This document shows positions 49,512 to 58,352 of a stretch of DNA of 64,000 nt, one piece after another. Under the pieces are notes generated by a model, which saw only the letters and a program-made list of their open reading frames with translations, was not told the origin of the DNA and ran no database searches. Position 1 is the stretch's first letter, and the number at the start of each line of letters is the position of its first letter. This DNA comes from Streptomyces echinatus (GTDB lineage: Bacteria; Actinomycetota; Actinomycetes; Streptomycetales; Streptomycetaceae), in assembly GCF_014203595.1 (NCBI RefSeq), contig NZ_JACHJK010000010.1, positions 248,001 through 312,000 of the forward strand. Reading direction: 5' to 3'. Position numbers and translations under genes: made by a program.

Positions 49512-49955
49512 ATGAGTGAGGCCCTCGACGCGGCACTGCGGCTGGTACGGGCCCAGGCCGCGCTCGTACGGCGCTTCGACGCGCGGCTGAGCGGGCTGCA
49601 CGGCGTCAGCCTCGCCGACTTCACCCTGCTGCTCCGGCTGGGACAGGCGCCCGGCGGCCGGATGCGCCGGGTGGACCTGGCCGAGGCGCTGGGGCTGACC
49701 GCCTCCGGGGTCACCCGCGGACTGGCTCCGCTGGAGCGGATCGGGCTGGTGAGCCGGGAGCCGGACGCCCGGGACGCGCGCGTGGCGTACGCAGCGCTGA
49801 CCGGGACGGGCCGGCGGCGGCTGGCGGAGATGCTGGCCACGGCGGAGGAGACCGCCGCCGAGCTCTTCACCGGCCCGGCGTGGCCCGCGGCGGACGTCGC
49901 GAGCCTCGCGGGTCTGCTGACCCGCCTCGGCGGCACCGGCCTGTCGGGAAGCTGA
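49512..49955 (+). CDS. MarR-family transcriptional regulator
   Basis: The 147-residue product starts at ATG 49512 (MSEALDAALRLVRAQ) with GAGAGG ahead. The winged helix is clear: RVDLAEALGLTASGVTRGLAPLERIGLVSREPDARDARVAYAALT has the MarR recognition helix and the D-x-R-D-x-R wing (about 60-105). MarR proteins usually repress neighbouring genes and respond to phenolic or oxidative signals. The target could be itself with the DUF6204 gene. Confidence 0.88.
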   Translation: MSEALDAALRLVRAQAALVRRFDARLSGLHGVSLADFTLLLRLGQAPGGRMRRVDLAEALGLTASGVTRGLAPLERIGLVSREPDARDARVAYAALTGTGRRRLAEMLATAEETAAELFTGPAWPAADVASLAGLLTRLGGTGLSGS

Positions 49956-50138
49956 GCCCCGCACCGCCCCAACTCCTGGTGTCACAGGTCACGTTGAGTT
50001 GTGGCCGGATTGTGCGTGACCTGTGGCCCGGGGGTGGCATGCTCATGGCTCGTCAACGAGTTACCGGCCAGTGCTACCCGTGAGTAGATCCGGCCCCGGT
50101 ACCTCTCTGCCACCCCCCACTCCACTCAGGAACCAACC

Positions 50139-51608
50139 TTGCGCAGACGCATGAGGCACCAGCGTGCCCTGCTGCCCGCCTTCGCCGTGACGACTCTGTT
50201 CCTCGGCGCGGCCTGCTCCTCGCCCGCCTCGGAGGCCGCCCAGCCGCCGGCCGCCGGCCAGGGCCGGCAGATCCAGGCCACCGACCGGCCCACCGACGGC
50301 ACGGAGCACTCGCTCACCGTCGCCGCCGCACCCACCGCCACCGCGACCGCCACGGCGAGCCCGGGCGGCTCCGGTCGGCGAGCACACAGGACGACGCTCA
50401 GCGTCGGCTCCTACGACAGCCACACCCGGCGCGCGGTCATCGCCGACAAGCCGAAGGGGAAGGGGAGTTCACCGCGGCCGTCGGCCCCTTCCACGAGCTC
50501 CTCCGCCGCACCGGACTCCTCCGCCGCACCGGATTCCTCCGCCGCACCGGGCCGGGCCGCCGTGGGCGACGTGATCGCCAGCGCTCCCGCGCCGGGCGCA
50601 CCGCACGGGCTGCTCGCCAAGGTCACCAAGGTGATCGGCGAACGGGACGGCGGCACCGAGGTCCAGACCGAACCGGCCACGCTCAACGCCCTGCTGGGCG
50701 ACGACACGGCGAAGGGCGACGTGCCGGTCGACCCCTCGTCCTTCTCCGTCGACAAGCTGCTGCCCGACGTCCGGGTGTCCTGGTCGAAGACGGGTGACGT
50801 GCACGCCGGCCCCAAGGGCGCGACCGTGCCGCTCGGCAGCCTGCGCCTCGACGTCGGCACCGAGGTGGCCACCGCCCAGGACGCCCCGGCGTCGGCCGCC
50901 GCTTCCGTGCGCGGTTTCGTCCAGCTGGCCCCGCGGGTCGACTTCGCCTACGGCGGCTCCGGAAGCGACGCCCCGCCCGGCTCGGCGTACCTCGGTGTGT
51001 CCGGTGACTGGACCTCCGGCTGGGCGGTCAAGGGACGGGCCGCGGCGGCCACCGGCACCCCGCTGCGCATCCCGTTCGCCAAGCTGCACGCCGACCCCGT
51101 CCTCCAGGTCGGCCCGGTCCCCGTCGTCGTCAACCTCGACCTGACCTGCTACTTCCAGATCAGCGCCGACGGCCGGGTCACCGTCGACGTCGAACAGAGC
51201 CTCAAGGGCGACTTCAAAGCGGGCGGCACCTTCGGCCCGGCCAAGGGGTGGACCCCGGTCAGCTCCTCCGACATGACGAGCACGCCCGTGCGGGCCTCCG
51301 TCAGCACCGCGGGCAGCGTGCGCACCACGCTGGGCGCGGAGGCCACGGTCGGCCTCTACGGCAGCGTCGGCGTCACCGCCGACCTGGCCCCGTATCTGCG
51401 CGGCGAGGCCTCCGGCGCTATCACCGCCGCCTCCGACGGCAGCGCGCCGAAGGCGGACGGCACCTGGGGTGTCTACGGCGGCATGGACCTGTCCGGCACC
51501 CTGCGCCTCCAGCTGTCGATCTTCGGCACACCGATCATCCAGCGCAGCATCCCGCTGGGCGCCCTGCACCGCGAGTGGGAACTGGCGAGCGGGAAGCTGT
51601 CCTCCTAG
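50139..51608 (+). CDS. Secreted lipoprotein of unknown function
   Basis: The 489-residue product probably uses the rare TTG 50139, because the only Shine-Dalgarno (AGGA) lies seven bases before it; ATG 50151 is the alternative. The signal peptide (RALLPAFAVTTLFLGAAC) ends in a lipobox-like Cys. A Ser/Ala/Pro-rich linker with three SSAAPD repeats (about 121-138) precedes a beta-rich domain (about 145-489) with Gly/Thr-rich strands such as GKGATVPLGSLRLDVGTEV-like segments. No enzyme motif is seen. It probably sits on the cell surface. Confidence 0.72.
   Translation: MRRRMRHQRALLPAFAVTTLFLGAACSSPASEAAQPPAAGQGRQIQATDRPTDGTEHSLTVAAAPTATATATASPGGSGRRAHRTTLSVGSYDSHTRRAVIADKPKGKGSSPRPSAPSTSSSAAPDSSAAPDSSAAPGRAAVGDVIASAPAPGAPHGLLAKVTKVIGERDGGTEVQTEPATLNALLGDDTAKGDVPVDPSSFSVDKLLPDVRVSWSKTGDVHAGPKGATVPLGSLRLDVGTEVATAQDAPASAAASVRGFVQLAPRVDFAYGGSGSDAPPGSAYLGVSGDWTSGWAVKGRAAAATGTPLRIPFAKLHADPVLQVGPVPVVVNLDLTCYFQISADGRVTVDVEQSLKGDFKAGGTFGPAKGWTPVSSSDMTSTPVRASVSTAGSVRTTLGAEATVGLYGSVGVTADLAPYLRGEASGAITAASDGSAPKADGTWGVYGGMDLSGTLRLQLSIFGTPIIQRSIPLGALHREWELASGKLSS
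50499..50552. repeat. 18-bp tandem repeats in the lipoprotein linker
   Basis: Three nearly identical 18-bp units (50499, 50517, 50535) encode SSAAPD, SSAAPD and SSAAPG. It is a flexible linker after the lipidated N-terminus. Confidence 0.85.
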
Positions 51609-51755
51609 CTTCCCGATACCGGTGCCAGGGCATCAGGCCCGGACACGGGTGCCGGGCGGTCGTGCTCCGGTGCGGTGCCGGGCCGTAGCCCTGGCGCGGC
51701 GGCCGGCCCTCAGGTGCCTGGCGCGACTCCGGCCGTCACGTGCCCGGTACCGGTC

Positions 51756-52163
51756 TCAGGCCGCGCCGTCCGGTGTCCAGCCCTGGCGGCGCAGTACGGA
51801 GGAGACGTCCGGCGCGCGGTAGTGCTCCCCCTTGAGAACCTTGCCGTCGGCCCGGCGGGCCACCTGCCCGTCCGGGCCGATCTTGCTCATGTTGGCGCGA
51901 TGGATCTCGGCGATCACCTCGTCGAGATCGATGCCGTGCACCAGGGCCGTGCCATAGGCCACGTACACCACGTCCGCCAGCTCGTGCGCGAGCCGGTCCA
52001 GCGGGCCCTCCACCGCGACCTCGGCGACCTCCGCGGCCTCCTCGGCGAGCAGTTCGCCCCGGTGGGCGGCCAGTCCGGGCTCCACCTCGGCCGGCGTACT
52101 GCGGGCGTCCAGGCCGAAGGCATGGTGGAACTCACGGACGAGACGGGCGGGCGAAGTGGTCAT
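51756..52163 (-). CDS. MazG-like nucleotide pyrophosphohydrolase
   Basis: The 135-residue all-alpha NTP pyrophosphohydrolase has metal-binding E-E-A-A-E-V (LLAEEAAEVAEV, about 39-50) and the second motif LAHELADVVYVAYG (E..D, about 58-71). It fits the single-domain MazG/HisE-like class that removes pyrophosphate from nucleotides, perhaps damaged ones. The C-terminal DGKVLKGEHYRAPD is typical of this clade. ATG start. It is divergent from the TAXI gene. Confidence 0.87.
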   Translation of the reverse strand: MTTSPARLVREFHHAFGLDARSTPAEVEPGLAAHRGELLAEEAAEVAEVAVEGPLDRLAHELADVVYVAYGTALVHGIDLDEVIAEIHRANMSKIGPDGQVARRADGKVLKGEHYRAPDVSSVLRRQGWTPDGAA

Positions 52164-52294
52164 ACGGCGACTCTAACGGCCGCCACCGACAACGCCCGCC
52201 GCCCGCGGCCCGCCCGGGGTGACCCTGGCCGCACTCGGCCCCGGAGTGCCCCCGGCCCTGTTCAGCGCCACGCGTCGCCTGGCAGGATCGCCGC

Positions 52295-53293
52295 ATGTCC
52301 AAGGTGTTCCCCCGGATCGGCAGGCGCCGAGCGCTGCAGGGCACGGCCGTCGGTGTCGTGGCCCTCGGGCTGCTGCTGTGGTGGCTGCTGCCCCTGGGCG
52401 AGAAGCCGCCGAGCGGGACGATCGTGTTCAGCACCGGTACGCCCCGCGGGGTCTACCAGGAGTACGGCGAGCGGCTGCGCACCGAGATGGGCAGGGACAT
52501 GCCCGGCCTGAAGGTGAAGCTGCTCAACAGCGCCGGTTCCCAGGAGAACGTCGCGCGGGTGGCGACCGGGCAGGCCGACTTCACCATCGCGGCGGCCGAC
52601 GCGGTGGCCACGTACGAGCTGCGGCATGCCGAGGGCGCCGGCCGGCTGCGCGGGGTGGCCCGGCTCTACGACGACTACGTCCATCTCATCGTGCCCCGCG
52701 ACTCGGACATCAGGAGCGTCGCGGACCTGCGGCACAAGCGGGTGGCGACCGGCCTGCCCGACTCCGGGGTCCGGCTGATAGCCGAACGGGTGCTGCGGGC
52801 CGCCGGTATCGACCCGCGCGAGGACATCACCGCGGAGGCGGACGGCATCGACACCGGGCCCGCGCGGCTCCAGCAGGGAAAGATCGACGCCTTCTTCTGG
52901 TCGGGCGGCCTGCCCACGAGGGGGCTGGTCTCGCTGGCGAAACAGCGCGCGTTCCGGTTCGTGCCGATCGACGACGCCCTCATCACCCGGCTGCACGGCC
53001 AGGGCGAGGCGGCGCGCTACTACCGGGCCACGAACATCCCCGAGTCGGCGTACTCGGACGTGCAGCAGGGCACGCCGGTGCCGACGATCGCCGTGTCCAA
53101 CGTGCTGATCACCCGCACCGACGTGGATCCCCGGCTGACGGAGTGGGTGACCCGTACGGTGATCGACAGCCGGGACGGCATCGGCAGGCACGTCCACTCC
53201 GCCCAGCTGGTCGACCTGCGCACCGCCATCTACACCGACCCGCTGCCGCTGCAGGAGGGCGCCCGGCGCTACTACCGGTCGATGAAGCCGTAG
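52295..53293 (+). CDS. TAXI-family TRAP transporter solute-binding protein
   Basis: The 332-residue product has an N-terminal hydrophobic segment (TAVGVVALGLLLWWLLPLG, 17-35) without lipobox. The TAXI-type binding fold follows: VFSTGTPRGVYQEYGERL, NSAGSQENVARVATGQADF and YTDPLPLQEGARRYY near the end. Such proteins bind small acids, including glutamate in some cases, for TRAP importers. No TRAP permease is nearby. It is convergent with gluK, so it may act as a sensor partner or serve a distant permease. Confidence 0.88.
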   Translation: MSKVFPRIGRRRALQGTAVGVVALGLLLWWLLPLGEKPPSGTIVFSTGTPRGVYQEYGERLRTEMGRDMPGLKVKLLNSAGSQENVARVATGQADFTIAAADAVATYELRHAEGAGRLRGVARLYDDYVHLIVPRDSDIRSVADLRHKRVATGLPDSGVRLIAERVLRAAGIDPREDITAEADGIDTGPARLQQGKIDAFFWSGGLPTRGLVSLAKQRAFRFVPIDDALITRLHGQGEAARYYRATNIPESAYSDVQQGTPVPTIAVSNVLITRTDVDPRLTEWVTRTVIDSRDGIGRHVHSAQLVDLRTAIYTDPLPLQEGARRYYRSMKP

Positions 53294-53513
53294 GCACAGC
53301 GCAGGTACAGCGGCGGAGGAACGCCCCGGGGTTCGCGGAGGCCGTGGAGGACTCCCGGGACGCCGCGTGAGCCGAGGCGTCCGGGGGGAGCCGACGGGCG
53401 CCCGGGGCGCCGCTCGAGCCCGTGACGCCGTAGGAGCCCGGAGAGAGAGGGCCCGGCGTGCCGTCTGAGTGCCAGGCGGCACACGGGGCGCAGGAGCGGG
53501 CGCGGCCTCGGCT

Positions 53514-54941
53514 TCAGGCAGCGCCCGTGGCGCCGTCGGTGGTCTCCGGGTGGCGTGGCACCGTGACCGTCACCCGCAGTCCCCGCGGCTCGTGGTGGGC
53601 GTAGTCGATCGCGCCGCCGCCGGCCGCGAGCAGGGCGCGGGTGATGGAGAGGCCCAGACCCGAGCCCTTCACGTTCTGGTGCCGGCCGCTGCGCCAGAAG
53701 CGGTCCCCCACGCGCGCGAGTTCCTCCTCGGTGAGGCCGGGACCGGTGTCCGTGACGACGACCGTGGTGAGGTCACCGTCGGCGGAGACGGTGACCTCGA
53801 CCGTGCCGTCCTCGGGGGTGAACTTCACGGCGTTGTCGATCACCGCGTCCAGGGCGCTGGACAGGGTGATCGGGTCGGCCCAGCCGGTGGTGGGCGGGCA
53901 GTCGCCGATGAGCCGGACGCCCTTGGCCCGGGCGGCCGGCGCCCAGGCGGCCACCCGCTCCTCGGCCAGCGCGCCGATGTCGGCCAGCCGGAGGTCGGCC
54001 TCGGCGTGCTCGGCCAGCGCCAGGTCGAGCAGGTCGTCCAGGACCTGCGCGAGGCGCTTGCCCTCGGTGCGGACCGAGGCGATCTCCGCGTTGCCCTCGG
54101 GGAGTTCCAGGGCGAGCAGTTCGATGCGCAGCAGCAGCGCCGCGAGCGGGTTGCGCAACTGGTGCGAGGCGTCGGCGACGAAGGCGCGCTGCTGCTCCAG
54201 CACGGCCTCGACGTTGTCGGCCATCTCGTTGAACGAACGGGCCAGCCGTCTGAGTTCCGGCGGTCCGCCGGCGGCCGCTACCCGGGACTTCAGGCGCCCG
54301 GTGGCGATGTCGTGGGTGGTGGCGTCCAGGACCCGGACCGGCCTGAGCACCCAGCCGGTCAGCCGCAGCGCCGCGCCGACGGCGAGCAGCATGGCCGCGA
54401 TCTCGCCGGCCCCGATGAACAGCCAGCCGCGCAGGATCCGGGAACGCAGCTGTCCGGTGGGTGAGTCGGTGACCACGACCGCGACGACGTCCCCGTCCCG
54501 GATCACCGGTGAGGCGACGACGAGCCGGCTGTGCCGCCAGGGCCACGCCTGGGGCGAGTCGTGGCTGCGCCGGCTGAGCAGCGCCTCGTCGAAGGCCCTG
54601 CGGACCTCACCCGTCGGCGGTACGAAGAAGTCGCCGGGAGCGATGGCCATCGCCGAACCGTTGCGGTAGAAGACACCGGCGCGGATGCCGTAGACGCCGT
54701 AGTAGCTCTCCAGCTCGCGGCGCAAGGCCCCCAGGCGCTCGTCCGTCGTGGTGCGGCGGGATCCGCCGGGCCCGTCGGTGACGAACTGAGCGAGCGCCGC
54801 GAACCGTGCCGTGTCGTCGATCCGGTCCACGACGACCTGCTGCTGCCGGGCGGCGGCCACACTGCCCGCGAGCGGGACGCCGAGCGCGAGCAGGACGGCC
54901 GCCAGCAGGACGATGAGCAGCGGGAGGAGGCGTGTGCGCAC
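53514..54941 (-). CDS. gluK: Sensor histidine kinase GluK
   Basis: The 475-residue product from GTG 54941 has a TM segment near the N-terminus (LPLLIVLLAAVLLALGVPLA), an extracytoplasmic sensor region (about 30-165), a second TM (about 172-195) and a HAMP domain. The phosphorylated H260 is in DASHQLRNPLAAL, with N box DNAVKFTP, G1 DTGPGL and G2 GSGLGLSI. It begins 9 bases downstream of gluR. Position beside gluABCD matches the GluR-GluK system described in S. coelicolor, where the kinase senses external glutamate. Confidence 0.93.
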   Translation of the reverse strand: MRTRLLPLLIVLLAAVLLALGVPLAGSVAAARQQQVVVDRIDDTARFAALAQFVTDGPGGSRRTTTDERLGALRRELESYYGVYGIRAGVFYRNGSAMAIAPGDFFVPPTGEVRRAFDEALLSRRSHDSPQAWPWRHSRLVVASPVIRDGDVVAVVVTDSPTGQLRSRILRGWLFIGAGEIAAMLLAVGAALRLTGWVLRPVRVLDATTHDIATGRLKSRVAAAGGPPELRRLARSFNEMADNVEAVLEQQRAFVADASHQLRNPLAALLLRIELLALELPEGNAEIASVRTEGKRLAQVLDDLLDLALAEHAEADLRLADIGALAEERVAAWAPAARAKGVRLIGDCPPTTGWADPITLSSALDAVIDNAVKFTPEDGTVEVTVSADGDLTTVVVTDTGPGLTEEELARVGDRFWRSGRHQNVKGSGLGLSITRALLAAGGGAIDYAHHEPRGLRVTVTVPRHPETTDGATGAA

Positions 54942-54950
54942 CCGTCCCCG

Positions 54951-55637
54951 CTAGGCGGCCGGGGCGACGAGCCGGTAGCCGACGCCGCGTACGGTCTCGA
55001 TCAGCGCGGGCATGCGCAGTTTGGCGCGCAGGGAGGCGACGTGCACCTCCAGGGTGCGGCCGGTGCCCTCCCAACTGGTGCGCCAGACCTCGCTGATGAT
55101 CTGTTCCCGCCGGAAGACCACTCCGGGCCGCTGGGCGAGCAGGGCGAGCAGGTCGAACTCCTTGCGGGTCAGCTGTATCACCGCACCGTCCACGCTGACC
55201 TGGCGGGTGGGCAGTTCGATGCGGACGGCGCCGAGGAGCAGGGCGCTGTCACCGGCGGTCGCGGCGTCCTCGTGGGCGGTGCGCCGGCTGACGGCGTGGA
55301 TCCGGGCGAGCAGTTCCCCGGTGTCGTACGGCTTGACGACGTAGTCGTCGGCGCCCAGGTTGAGCCCATGGATGCGGGAGCGGACGTCGGAACGCGCGGT
55401 GACCATGATCACCGGGATCGCGGTGCGCTTGCGGATCTTGCCGCAGACCTCGTAGCCGTCCTGGTCGGGCAGGCCGAGGTCGAGCAGCACCACGCCGAAA
55501 CCGGCGCCCTCGGGAACGAGCGCCTGGAGGGCCTCCTCGCCGCTGCGCGCGTGAGTGACGTGGAACCCGTGCCGCGCGAGAACGGCCGACAGAGCCGCGG
55601 CGACGTGGTTGTCGTCCTCGACGAGGAGCAGTCTCAT
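54951..55637 (-). CDS. gluR: Response regulator GluR (OmpR family)
   Basis: The 228-residue product from ATG 55637 has GGAGGGGG just upstream. The receiver domain has acidic pocket EDD (7-9), phospho-acceptor D53 (LLDLGLPD) and Lys in VKPYD. The winged-helix C-terminal domain (about 130-228) has RTLEVHVASLRAKL and TVRGVGYRL. It is the first gene of gluRK, divergent from gluABCD, and probably activates that operon from the direct repeat CTCAGAT-N4-CTCAGAT in the shared spacer. Confidence 0.95.
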   Translation of the reverse strand: MRLLLVEDDNHVAAALSAVLARHGFHVTHARSGEEALQALVPEGAGFGVVLLDLGLPDQDGYEVCGKIRKRTAIPVIMVTARSDVRSRIHGLNLGADDYVVKPYDTGELLARIHAVSRRTAHEDAATAGDSALLLGAVRIELPTRQVSVDGAVIQLTRKEFDLLALLAQRPGVVFRREQIISEVWRTSWEGTGRTLEVHVASLRAKLRMPALIETVRGVGYRLVAPAA

Positions 55638-55823
55638 CCAGGCCCCCTCCAGTTCAGCGGTCGTACGGTCTCGGTTCGCGACGGTCTTGTGGATCACACG
55701 CACGCGCGCGTGCACCATGGCAGTGACGCTGATGGATAAGGACGGCGTCAAGAGGGTTCGGGTTGCCGGTCGCTTCCGTTACCCGGCCGATACGCGCACA
55801 GGCGCCAAGTGCTACGACACGTG

Positions 55824-55839
55824 TCCGATTGCTATCGGA
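55824..55839. promoter_or_regulatory. Palindrome in the gluR-gluA spacer
   Basis: TCCGATTGCTATCGGA has 6-bp arms around TGCT, just upstream of the candidate GluR repeats. It could bind a second regulator or form part of the GluR site. Confidence 0.45.
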
Positions 55840-55847
55840 TCGTGATG

Positions 55848-55898
55848 CTCAGATCTCCCTCAGATGTGATGACGCAGGTCACAGCCCCTCATTACTGT
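55848..55898 (+). promoter_or_regulatory. Candidate GluR site and gluABCD promoter
   Basis: Direct repeats CTCAGAT at 55848-55854 and 55859-55865 are 11 bp apart, the phasing preferred by OmpR/PhoB-type dimers. Four bases later TGACGC (55870-55875) and TACTGT (55893-55898) form -35 and -10 hexamers with a 17-base spacer. An activator here would sit next to the -35 element. The start of gluA is 36 bases after the -10. Confidence 0.65.
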
Positions 55899-55933
55899 CC
55901 TCGGAAACCCGAGGAGGACGGAGCCCGAGAGCG

Positions 55934-56710
55934 ATGACCAAAGTAACGGTGGCCAAGGAGGACGCGGCCACGTCCGACGAACTGGTCGTCCTGAAGAGCG
56001 TCAACAAGCACTTCGGCGCGTTGCACGTGCTCCAGGACATCGACCTGACGATCGCCCGCGGCGAGGTCGTCGTGGTCATCGGGCCCTCCGGGTCCGGAAA
56101 GTCGACCCTGTGCCGCACCATCAACCGCCTGGAGACGATCGATTCAGGCGCGATCACGATCGACGGCAAGGCCCTGCCGCACGAAGGCCGGGAACTGGCG
56201 CGGCTGCGGGCCGACGTCGGGATGGTGTTCCAGTCGTTCAACCTCTTCGCGCACAAGACCGTGCTCGAGAACGTGATGCTGGGCCAGCTCAAGGTGCGCA
56301 AGGCGGACAAGAAGCAGGCCGAGGAGAAGGCCCGGGCACTGCTGGACCGGGTCGGCGTGGGCACCCAGGCCGACAAGTACCCCGCCCAGCTGTCCGGCGG
56401 CCAGCAGCAGCGCGTCGCGATCGCGCGGGCCCTGGCGATGGACCCGAAGGTCATGCTCTTCGACGAGCCGACCTCCGCCCTCGACCCCGAGATGATCAAC
56501 GAGGTCCTCGAGGTCATGCAGCAGCTCGCCCGTGAGGGCATGACGATGATCGTCGTCACGCACGAGATGGGCTTCGCACGATCGGCTGCGAACCGGGTGG
56601 TCTTCATGGCGGACGGCCGGATCGTCGAACAGGCTGCGCCCGACCAGTTCTTCAGCAACCCGCGCAGCGACCGGGCCAAGGACTTCCTGTCCAAGATCCT
56701 GCACCACTGA
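55934..56710 (+). CDS. gluA: Glutamate ABC transporter ATP-binding protein
   Basis: The 258-residue product has Walker A GPSGSGKS (about 49-56), Q-loop VFQSFNLF, signature LSGGQQQRVAIARAL, Walker B VMLFDEPTSALDP and switch His in VVTHEMGF. It is a PAAT-family amino-acid importer ATPase that powers the GluC/GluD permease. ATG 55934 follows GAGGACGGAG. First gene of the gluABCD operon; gluB follows after 67 bases. Confidence 0.95.
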   Translation: MTKVTVAKEDAATSDELVVLKSVNKHFGALHVLQDIDLTIARGEVVVVIGPSGSGKSTLCRTINRLETIDSGAITIDGKALPHEGRELARLRADVGMVFQSFNLFAHKTVLENVMLGQLKVRKADKKQAEEKARALLDRVGVGTQADKYPAQLSGGQQQRVAIARALAMDPKVMLFDEPTSALDPEMINEVLEVMQQLAREGMTMIVVTHEMGFARSAANRVVFMADGRIVEQAAPDQFFSNPRSDRAKDFLSKILHH

Positions 56711-56777
56711 CGCCACGGCCCGGCTCGCCTCACGCGTCCCAGGGACCTCGTTCCTCACCACTCAAAGGATGTTCACC

Positions 56778-57608
56778 ATGAAGCTCCGCAAGGTCACCGC
56801 CGCCTCGGCCGTCCTCCTCGCCCTGTCCGTGACCGCCACCGCGTGCGGCGGCGACAAGGACGACAAGGGTTCCGGCGGTGGCAAGAAGATCACCATCGGC
56901 ATCAAGTTCGACCAGCCCGGCATCGGCCAGCAGACCCCGCAGGGCTACTCGGGCTTCGACGTCGACGTCGCCACCTACGTCGCCAAGAAGCTCGGTTACA
57001 ACGCGGACCAGATCGAGTGGAAGCAGTCGAAGAGCGCCGACCGCGAGACCATGCTGAAGCGCGGCGACGTCGACTTCATCGTCGCCTCCTACTCGATCAC
57101 CCCCGAGCGCCAGAAGCTGGTCGACTTCGCCGGCCCGTACCTGCTGGCCCACCAGGACGTGCTGGTCCGCGCGGACGACGCCTCGATCAAGACGGTGGCC
57201 GACCTCAACAAGGCGAAGCTCTGCTCGGTCACCGGCTCGACCTCGGCGCAGAACGTCAAGGACAAGCTCGCCCCCAAGGCGCAGCTGCAGAAGTACCCGA
57301 CGTACTCCGCCTGTCTGACCGGCCTGCAGAGCAAGGCGATCGACGCCCTCACCACCGACGACTCGATCCTCGCCGGCTACGCCAGCCAGGCCCAGTTCAA
57401 GGGCAAGTTCAAGCTCGGCGGCCTGAAGATGACCAACGAGAACTACGGCATCGGCGTCAAGAAGGGCAGCGACCTCAAGGCCAAGATCAACAAGGCCCTC
57501 GAGGACATGGTGGCCGACAAGTCGTGGCAGCAGGCCGTGGACAAGAACTTCGGCCCGGCCGGCTACAAGAACGAGCCCGCCCCGAAGATCGGCGACATCA
57601 AGAGCTGA
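56778..57608 (+). CDS. gluB: Glutamate-binding lipoprotein
   Basis: The 276-residue product starts at ATG 56778 because AAAGGA precedes it by eight bases; the in-frame ATG 56769 lies on that site. The signal peptide ends with lipobox-like VTATAC, lipidated C23. The family-3 binding fold shows GFDVDVATYVAKKLGY, KRGDVDFIVASYSITPER and KLCSVTGSTSAQNV. It captures glutamate outside the membrane for GluCD. A hairpin follows before gluC. Confidence 0.95.
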   Translation: MKLRKVTAASAVLLALSVTATACGGDKDDKGSGGGKKITIGIKFDQPGIGQQTPQGYSGFDVDVATYVAKKLGYNADQIEWKQSKSADRETMLKRGDVDFIVASYSITPERQKLVDFAGPYLLAHQDVLVRADDASIKTVADLNKAKLCSVTGSTSAQNVKDKLAPKAQLQKYPTYSACLTGLQSKAIDALTTDDSILAGYASQAQFKGKFKLGGLKMTNENYGIGVKKGSDLKAKINKALEDMVADKSWQQAVDKNFGPAGYKNEPAPKIGDIKS

Positions 57609-57621
57609 GGCAACGCCCGTA

Positions 57622-57651
57622 GGGTGCGCCGTCCGTGAGGGCGGCGCACCC
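57622..57651 (+). terminator. Intra-operon hairpin between gluB and gluC
   Basis: The 9-bp stem GGGTGCGCC/GGCGCACCC (57622-57630, 57643-57651) with a 12-base loop lies 14 bases after gluB. It probably acts as partial terminator or 3' stabiliser, giving more binding protein than permease, a common arrangement. Confidence 0.6.
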
Positions 57652-57683
57652 GGGCATCCCTACACGCGGAAGCGCGGGAGATC

Positions 57684-58352
57684 GTGTTCGACTTTCTTGA
57701 AGGTTACGACGTACTCGGTGCCTTCTGGACGACAGTGCAGCTGACCCTGTTGTCCGCCGTGGGCTCCCTGGTCTGGGGCACCCTGCTGGCCGGCATGCGG
57801 GTGGGCCCGGTACCGCTGATGCGCGGTTTCGGCACCGCCTACGTGAACATCGTGCGGAACATCCCGCTCACGGTGATCATCCTGTTCGCCTCGCTGGGCC
57901 TCCACGACACGCTGGGCATCAGCCTCGGGGCCGGCGACGTCGTGGACTCGTACAGCTTCCGGCTGGCGGTCCTCGGCCTGACCGCCTACACGTCGGCCTT
58001 CGTGTGCGAGGCGATCAGGGCCGGCATCAACACCGTGCCAGTGGGCCAGGCGGAGGCCGCGCGGGCCATCGGCCTGAGCTTCACCCAGGTGCTGTTCCTG
58101 GTGGTGCTGCCGCAGGCGTTCCGGGCCGCGGTGCTCCCGCTGACCAACGTCCTGATCGCGTTGACGAAGAACACGACGGTGGCCGCCGCGATCGGCGTCG
58201 CCGAGGCGGCCGCGCTGATGAAGGACATGGTCGAGAACGAGGCACAGTTGCTGCTGATCTCCGCGCTCTTCGCGTTCGGTTTCTGCTGCCTGACCCTGCC
58301 GACCGGTCTGATCCTCGGCTGGGTGAGCAAGAAGGTGGCGGTGAAGCGATGA
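57684..58352 (+). CDS. gluC: Glutamate ABC transporter permease
   Basis: The 222-residue permease from GTG 57684 has five or so membrane segments and the His/Glu/Gln/Arg-family EAA loop EAIRAGINTVPVGQAEAARAIG with GLSFTQVLFLVVLPQAFRAA. It forms a heterodimer with GluD, whose gene overlaps its stop codon by four bases (ATGA), so they are translationally coupled. Confidence 0.94.
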   Translation: MFDFLEGYDVLGAFWTTVQLTLLSAVGSLVWGTLLAGMRVGPVPLMRGFGTAYVNIVRNIPLTVIILFASLGLHDTLGISLGAGDVVDSYSFRLAVLGLTAYTSAFVCEAIRAGINTVPVGQAEAARAIGLSFTQVLFLVVLPQAFRAAVLPLTNVLIALTKNTTVAAAIGVAEAAALMKDMVENEAQLLLISALFAFGFCCLTLPTGLILGWVSKKVAVKR

